This document shows, in pieces, positions 55,525-59,707 of a stretch of 59,707 nt of DNA. The DNA is taken from the NCBI GenBank assembly GCA_003353845.1, contig PIVT01000018.1, positions 1 through 59,707 on the forward strand, written 5' to 3'. The notes beneath the pieces are model-generated. The model saw only the letters and a program-made list of their open reading frames with translations. It was not told where the DNA came from and made no database searches. Position numbers and translations under genes: made by a program. Origin of the DNA: Pseudomonadota bacterium. GTDB taxonomy: Bacteria; Myxococcota_A; UBA9160; JADFDR01. The first letter of the stretch is position 1; each line of letters opens with the position of its first letter.

Positions 55525-57051
55525 ATGAATTCTGAAGAAGAGAACTCTACAGAGTCCAGCCGATACCACCGCAATTGGACCTCGTTCGCGGGGCTTGTGT
55601 TGATGGTGCTCAGCTTCCTGTTCGGGTTCGTCGTCTTTATCATGGAACTCATCTCCGGCCACGGCTCGCCTTATAACGGCTTCCTTTTCATCGCCTGCAG
55701 CGTCGCGCTCATCACCGGTTTCATATTGATTCCCGTCGGCATGCTTCAGGAACGAAGGAGTCAGAAAGCGGGGCACCACGCTGCATCGCTCGCTGAGTTC
55801 CACTTGGATTTCAGGAACCCCGAGCATCGCTATGCCACGCTGAGTTTCCTCATCGCGGGTGCACTCGTGTTCGTACTCTCTACCGTGGGTGGCGTTAAGG
55901 GCTACCACTCCACAGAGTCTGTTGAGTTCTGCGGGCAGCTGTGTCACGAAGTCATGAATCCTGAATACGTGCGCTACAAAGAATCCTCGCACGCCCGTGT
56001 CGCATGCGTCGAGTGTCACATCGGCTCCGGGGCCGAGTGGTTCGTCAAGTCCAAGATCTCCGGTGCTCGGCAGATCGTGGCGGTTCACCTCGACACATTC
56101 TCGCGCCCGATCCCGACGCCCATCCACGATCTGCGCCCCGCACGGGAAACCTGCGAAGAGTGTCACTGGCGCCGTAAGTTCACCGGCTACAAGGAGCTGA
56201 GACGCTCCTACTTTCTATCGGACGAGGAGAACTCCCTTCATCAACTCCGTATGCTCATCAAGATCGGTGGTGAGAACACTACCTTTCAGAAGGGCTCCGG
56301 CATCCATTACCATATGTTGATCGCGTCGAAGGTCGAGTACATCGCCAAGGATGATAGGCGCCAGCAGATCGGCTGGGTTCGCACGAGTCGCGCCGACGGC
56401 AGCTTTACCGAGTTTAACAGCGAGGACTACCCGCTCACCGATGAGCAGAAGGAGACGTTGGAAGTTCGCGAAATGGATTGTATGGATTGCCACAACCGGC
56501 CAGCCCATCAATATCCCTCTGCCACTGCAAGTGTCAACGCATCTCTGGAGGACGGCGCCATCCCACGCACTCTCCCCTACATCAAGCGCGAAGCTGTCCT
56601 CGCCTTGGATACCCGTTACGAGACACCGGAAGATGCCAGCACGGGCATCGCCAACACCCTGCGGGAATTTTATAGAACGGAGTACCCCGAGGTCTACAAT
56701 ACCCGAAAAGGCGAGATGAAGGCCGCCATCGGTGAGGTCCAGCGGATTGCTGCGACTACGGTTTTCCCCGAGATGAAAGCGCGGTGGTCCGCGTATCCCG
56801 ACAACATCGGGCATCTCAATTCACCCGGTTGCTTCCGCTGCCATAATGACACCATGTTGGACACCAACGGCGATCCGATGACCTCCGACTGTACGATCTG
56901 TCATCTGGTCTTGACGCAAGGCGAAGCCACCAATCAAGTGAACATAAATATCGAAAAGGGCCTCCCCTTCATCCACCCGGAGGACGGCTTCGAGTTCGAT
57001 GAGTTCACCCTCTGCGACGACTGCCACGATGGGGGTGGCGGTATCTACTAA
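55525..57051 (+). CDS. Multiheme NapC/NirT-type cytochrome c
   Basis: 508 residues from the ATG at 55525 (AAGGAG eight bases upstream). Three N-terminal membrane segments (about 18-40, 48-72, 108-130) are followed by a heme-rich periplasmic domain. Six CXXCH sites are visible (CVECH, CEECH, CMDCH, CFRCH, CTICH, CDDCH) plus CGQLCH, which is CX3CH, as the first. Additional His residues can serve as distal ligands. NapC/NirT proteins pass electrons from quinol to periplasmic reductases; there is no reductase gene next door. The extra C-terminal hemes make it longer than four-heme NapC. Confidence 0.88.
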   Translation: MNSEEENSTESSRYHRNWTSFAGLVLMVLSFLFGFVVFIMELISGHGSPYNGFLFIACSVALITGFILIPVGMLQERRSQKAGHHAASLAEFHLDFRNPEHRYATLSFLIAGALVFVLSTVGGVKGYHSTESVEFCGQLCHEVMNPEYVRYKESSHARVACVECHIGSGAEWFVKSKISGARQIVAVHLDTFSRPIPTPIHDLRPARETCEECHWRRKFTGYKELRRSYFLSDEENSLHQLRMLIKIGGENTTFQKGSGIHYHMLIASKVEYIAKDDRRQQIGWVRTSRADGSFTEFNSEDYPLTDEQKETLEVREMDCMDCHNRPAHQYPSATASVNASLEDGAIPRTLPYIKREAVLALDTRYETPEDASTGIANTLREFYRTEYPEVYNTRKGEMKAAIGEVQRIAATTVFPEMKARWSAYPDNIGHLNSPGCFRCHNDTMLDTNGDPMTSDCTICHLVLTQGEATNQVNINIEKGLPFIHPEDGFEFDEFTLCDDCHDGGGGIY

Positions 57052-57236
57052 TAGCTCCCCGATCCGAGGGCTGACCCGAGTTTCTGCGACCAAAGAAATC
57101 CCCCACATCATTGGCGGGTTGGTGTAGTCTGATTCAGCGCAACGAGCGTTTTTGCTCTGCCTATTGGGGAAACAATCGTTGATCTTTCGCGGAAATGCGA
57201 CAAGCATCAGCGAAATTTTTGGATGGGGGTGTAGGA

Positions 57237-57674
57237 ATGGCCGGAATAGAAAGTGATCAAAGCCTGGTCTTGGGAAAGGCGCCCGAGGATATCATCCACA
57301 TCGCCAAGCAAGAAGTAAAACCGTGGCTGAACTACGTGAACATGACGACGGGGCTTTTGGCCTTCTGTGCAGCAATGGCTTGCGCCTTCAGCGCATACCC
57401 CAAGAGCTTGTCGTTTCTCTGCCTCGTGCTGATCATCGCATTGCGGAAGATCGCGTTGAGCTTTCGCCCGTTCGCGGTGAATGAACTGCGTGAGAAGCCT
57501 CACAAGTCTGAGCTAGAGCGAGTCGTGCTCAAGGGAATCGAGTCCGAACTCATGGGGCGAAGGAAGTCCATCACCGAAGCACCCGCATTTTGGATCGGAC
57601 TTGCGACACTTTTCGCGATGATGCTGGGAGTGCCGGACACCCTGACGGATGTTTTGCGGAGCATTCACCTCTAG
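57237..57674 (+). CDS. Small membrane protein, unknown function
   Basis: About 145 residues from the ATG at 57237 (GGGGGTG upstream; a start at 57195 is also in frame). Two hydrophobic segments (about 35-75) and a third near the C-terminus are separated by a charged helix with KPHKSELERVVLKGIESE. Nothing recognised. It lies between the cytochrome and the convergent lipoprotein. Confidence 0.6.
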   Translation: MAGIESDQSLVLGKAPEDIIHIAKQEVKPWLNYVNMTTGLLAFCAAMACAFSAYPKSLSFLCLVLIIALRKIALSFRPFAVNELREKPHKSELERVVLKGIESELMGRRKSITEAPAFWIGLATLFAMMLGVPDTLTDVLRSIHL

Positions 57675-57697
57675 AAGGGCACCACGCCAAAGCAAGC

Positions 57698-59374
57698 TCA
57701 CCGCAGCGGCGATAACCCTTCCCGCAATTTCAGTGTGACCCAAAAGTGAAGCAGCAGCTCGCCGCGGCGAACGACGATCTCCGTTCTTTCCCCAACGGAG
57801 TGATCCAGCAACACCCTCGTGAACACGCCGATGTTCGGGGTCGGGATGCCGGCCATCTGAACAATTCGGTCACCTGCGCGCAAACCCGCTTCTGCGGCCG
57901 GGCTGCCTGGGATCGTGCTCGCTAACAGGACTCCGCCTGTTGGTTCCGATATTCGGGTCACATCGGGAACCGTTCCCAGGTGAGCGCGTCCTGCGGTGGC
58001 TCGGTGATCCCCGACTTGGAAAGAGGGTTGCGTTGAGCCGGGATCGGCCGGGGCGTCCGGTTGTGAGAGGAGTTCTGTTAGCAATTCGCTGACTGAACTT
58101 GCGATTTCTTCTTTTCCTGCAAAGTCGATGGTCGCCGGACCGCCAGGTAAACCTCCCACTCGATAAAGGTTCAGCATGGCCACGGTTTTTGTCAGCGGGA
58201 AACGTGGATTCTGCGAGTAATACTGGGATCCCGCGTGTACGAGTTCTTCGCCCGAAAAGGTGGCAAGGACCAGGCTGCGATGAGATGAGGAACGATTTTC
58301 GAAGTGTGTTACGGCTCCTGCCGTACCGCAAACCATTGCTGCCACACCCGATGCATTGTCATCTGCCTCTTGATGGATTTCCGAACCTTTCGGGTGACTG
58401 GATTTAGCCCCTTCCAATCCCAAAAGTTCAAGATTCGTAGCGACGACAACTACCTCGTCGGCCAACTCACCGCGCCCCGGAAAAACGCCGAGGATATTGT
58501 TCATTGCAATTTCCGTCGTCACAATGTCGACCTTTCCCGATAACTTGATGGCAGGCAGCTCGACAGAGTGGGGTTTGTATTCTTGATCTATTGCGGCACG
58601 CAGCGCATTGAGGTCGTGGCCGTAGCGCCCCAGCAGGTGTAGAAGAAGCTTTCCGTTTACTTGTAACACGGGCAACTCGGCGCGAAGAAGGGAGCCGTGC
58701 TGCCGAAACAAGGGCAGGGGTCTTTCCGATTCTCTCTCACCGGGCAGATCGATGAGTACCAAGGCCTGAGCCCCTGCTTCTTGTGCCCACCTCGCTTTGG
58801 AGCGAAGATCCGACCAACGACTGGGACGATCCCCATCGAAAGGACTCGCTGGATCGGACGGGCCCGGCTCGTATCGAAGCGCCAATACAACCTTTCCCCT
58901 GGCGTCGATGCCTTCATAATCATCGTAACCCAGGGGTTCAGCACGAATCCCATATCCTGCAAAGACGAGGGAGCCGGAAAATACACCCGCTGGGGAGAAG
59001 CTGAGCGGCATGAACTCACTGCCGACCCGACCCGGGATGCCGCTGATCTTAAGTGAGTTCTCTGCTCCGAATTGCACTCGGCTTACTGCTTGAAAGGGTT
59101 GCCGATAGCCTTCCTGCCATGGCTTGAGCCCCAATGCGCGAAACTCCTTCTCAAGGAAGAGCATCGTTCCTTCGGCGCCCTCAGCCCCTACTTCAAGCCT
59201 CTTTATCTTATCCGAGGCCAACACATCGACAATCCACTCCACGCAAGGGTCGGTCGGCTCGGGTCCCCCCTGTGGGCGAGGGGCAGGGGGCGTTGCGCAG
59301 GAGGTGATCAGAAGGGAGAACCCGAGCAATAACGTGATGGGGTGTTGCGACATTTTTGCGAAAAATCCTTCCAT
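57698..59374 (-). CDS. M28-family-like lipoprotein with PDZ domain, probably inactive
   Basis: 558 residues from the ATG at 59374 (GGAGG five bases upstream). Lipobox ITSC after a short signal. A PA-like insert (about 130-260), an M28 peptidase-like core (about 290-440) and a C-terminal PDZ domain (about 480-558; GSPAAEAGLRAGDRIVQMAGIPT). In the core, the usual AHYDHLG is replaced by ATNLELLG, losing the first metal ligands, and LDMVG by LYRVG, losing another, while the central DDNASG and FSGEEL are kept. So binding rather than peptidase activity is likely. Confidence 0.8.
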   Translation of the reverse strand: MEGFFAKMSQHPITLLLGFSLLITSCATPPAPRPQGGPEPTDPCVEWIVDVLASDKIKRLEVGAEGAEGTMLFLEKEFRALGLKPWQEGYRQPFQAVSRVQFGAENSLKISGIPGRVGSEFMPLSFSPAGVFSGSLVFAGYGIRAEPLGYDDYEGIDARGKVVLALRYEPGPSDPASPFDGDRPSRWSDLRSKARWAQEAGAQALVLIDLPGERESERPLPLFRQHGSLLRAELPVLQVNGKLLLHLLGRYGHDLNALRAAIDQEYKPHSVELPAIKLSGKVDIVTTEIAMNNILGVFPGRGELADEVVVVATNLELLGLEGAKSSHPKGSEIHQEADDNASGVAAMVCGTAGAVTHFENRSSSHRSLVLATFSGEELVHAGSQYYSQNPRFPLTKTVAMLNLYRVGGLPGGPATIDFAGKEEIASSVSELLTELLSQPDAPADPGSTQPSFQVGDHRATAGRAHLGTVPDVTRISEPTGGVLLASTIPGSPAAEAGLRAGDRIVQMAGIPTPNIGVFTRVLLDHSVGERTEIVVRRGELLLHFWVTLKLREGLSPLR

Positions 59375-59707
59375 CTGGCCCTCCACTTGGGGACATAGCA
59401 GAGCATCGTCGGGTTGTCTGCCGGGTTTGGAAGACGGAAATCGCTCTTTTCCATTCCAATGGCGTGTCCGAGGAGTTCTCGGGGATCAAGAGCCCTTTAC
59501 CGGCGATCGAAACCTCGCTTATTCTACTTGTTACTTCCTAAATTACACGTATATCAATTCAACTTACGGACCCGAGCGGACGCGGAGAAAATCGGATGGC
59601 CCAGAGAGCCGAAAACCGATCCCAAGCCAAGAGAATAGAGCGGGGAGAGCGGATTTCAAGCGGATGAATTGAGGCGCGGCCGCCTTTAGTTGTCATAATG
59701 ATTCTTA
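59375..59707. other. Gap at window end with repeat R3 copy
   Basis: No gene recognised. It contains the R3 copy at 59613-59673 and then a small GC hairpin (AGGCG/CGCCT near 59675-59688). The sequence continues past the window edge. Confidence 0.5.
59613..59673. repeat. 61-bp dispersed repeat R3, copy 2
   Basis: Partner of 49765-49825, in the same orientation. The differences are scattered, single-base changes, and no insertions are needed to align them. Confidence 0.8.

Noticed and set aside
55231-56166. Minus-strand open frame opposite the cytochrome gene
   Set aside because: It overlaps well-supported heme motifs on the other strand and has no family likeness.

Overview
The window reads as a chromosomal segment of a free-living Gram-negative bacterium of the former Deltaproteobacteria type (Myxococcota, Bdellovibrionota or a nearby phylum; the exact lineage cannot be fixed from sequence alone). 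Pointers are moderately GC-rich DNA, many GTG and TTG starts with good Shine-Dalgarno sites, an MglA-like small GTPase beside a GAF protein and a helical-repeat protein, several multidomain response regulators, sigma-54 activators and a FliA/WhiG-type sigma factor. No phage, insertion sequence, CRISPR array or rRNA gene was seen; there is one tRNA (Pro, TGG).

Layout. 0-5 kb: four genes (glycosyltransferase-like protein, membrane-anchored protein, DUF2959 lipoprotein, bile-acid-symporter-family carrier) embedded in a cluster of long hairpins that share an invariant 13-nt loop design but have unrelated, fully compensated stems; this is the most unusual structure in the window. 4.3-7.1 kb: DUF1499 protein and leuCD. 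7.3-15.7 kb: tRNA-Pro, transketolase, a response regulator, DNA polymerase IV, glyoxalase, a lone zinc-binding-type lipoprotein, YhbY, and a large Ski2-like helicase. 15.8-17.4 kb: an AT-rich accessory patch with a gene split by an in-frame -1 slippery heptamer and a BRCT protein. 17.4-28 kb: DUF2797 protein, a sigma-54-type promoter driving a small protein plus a REC-PP2C-STAS phosphatase, purN-metF, a PfkB kinase-oxidoreductase pair, a PP2C-like protein, a histidine phosphotransferase-like protein, and typA.

28-39.5 kb: a small lipoprotein and a membrane protein, then a long leftward block: valS-nadC-birA-coaX (cofactor and translation housekeeping), followed by helical-repeat protein-MglA-like GTPase-GAF/degenerate-GGDEF protein, a signalling or polarity module. 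39.6-49.7 kb: a signalling cluster with a REC protein with acidic linker, PP2C phosphatase, fliA (sigma-54-type promoter), two NtrC-family activators, a REC-PAS-PAS histidine kinase, a response regulator and a methyltransferase. 49.8-55 kb: a CreB/CreC-like two-component pair divergent from a CreD-like membrane protein and a secreted partner. 55.5-59.4 kb: a seven-heme NapC/NirT-type cytochrome, a small membrane protein, and an M28-family lipoprotein that has lost metal ligands. A 61-bp repeat occurs at 49.77 kb and again at 59.61 kb.

How parts work together: the two NtrC-type activators and two good sigma-54 promoters suggest local sigma-54 control of motility or stress regulators; PP2C phosphatases, a STAS-containing phosphatase and atypical His/REC proteins add a partner-switch and phosphorelay layer. 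Function assignments are from recognisable motifs only; no database search was run.
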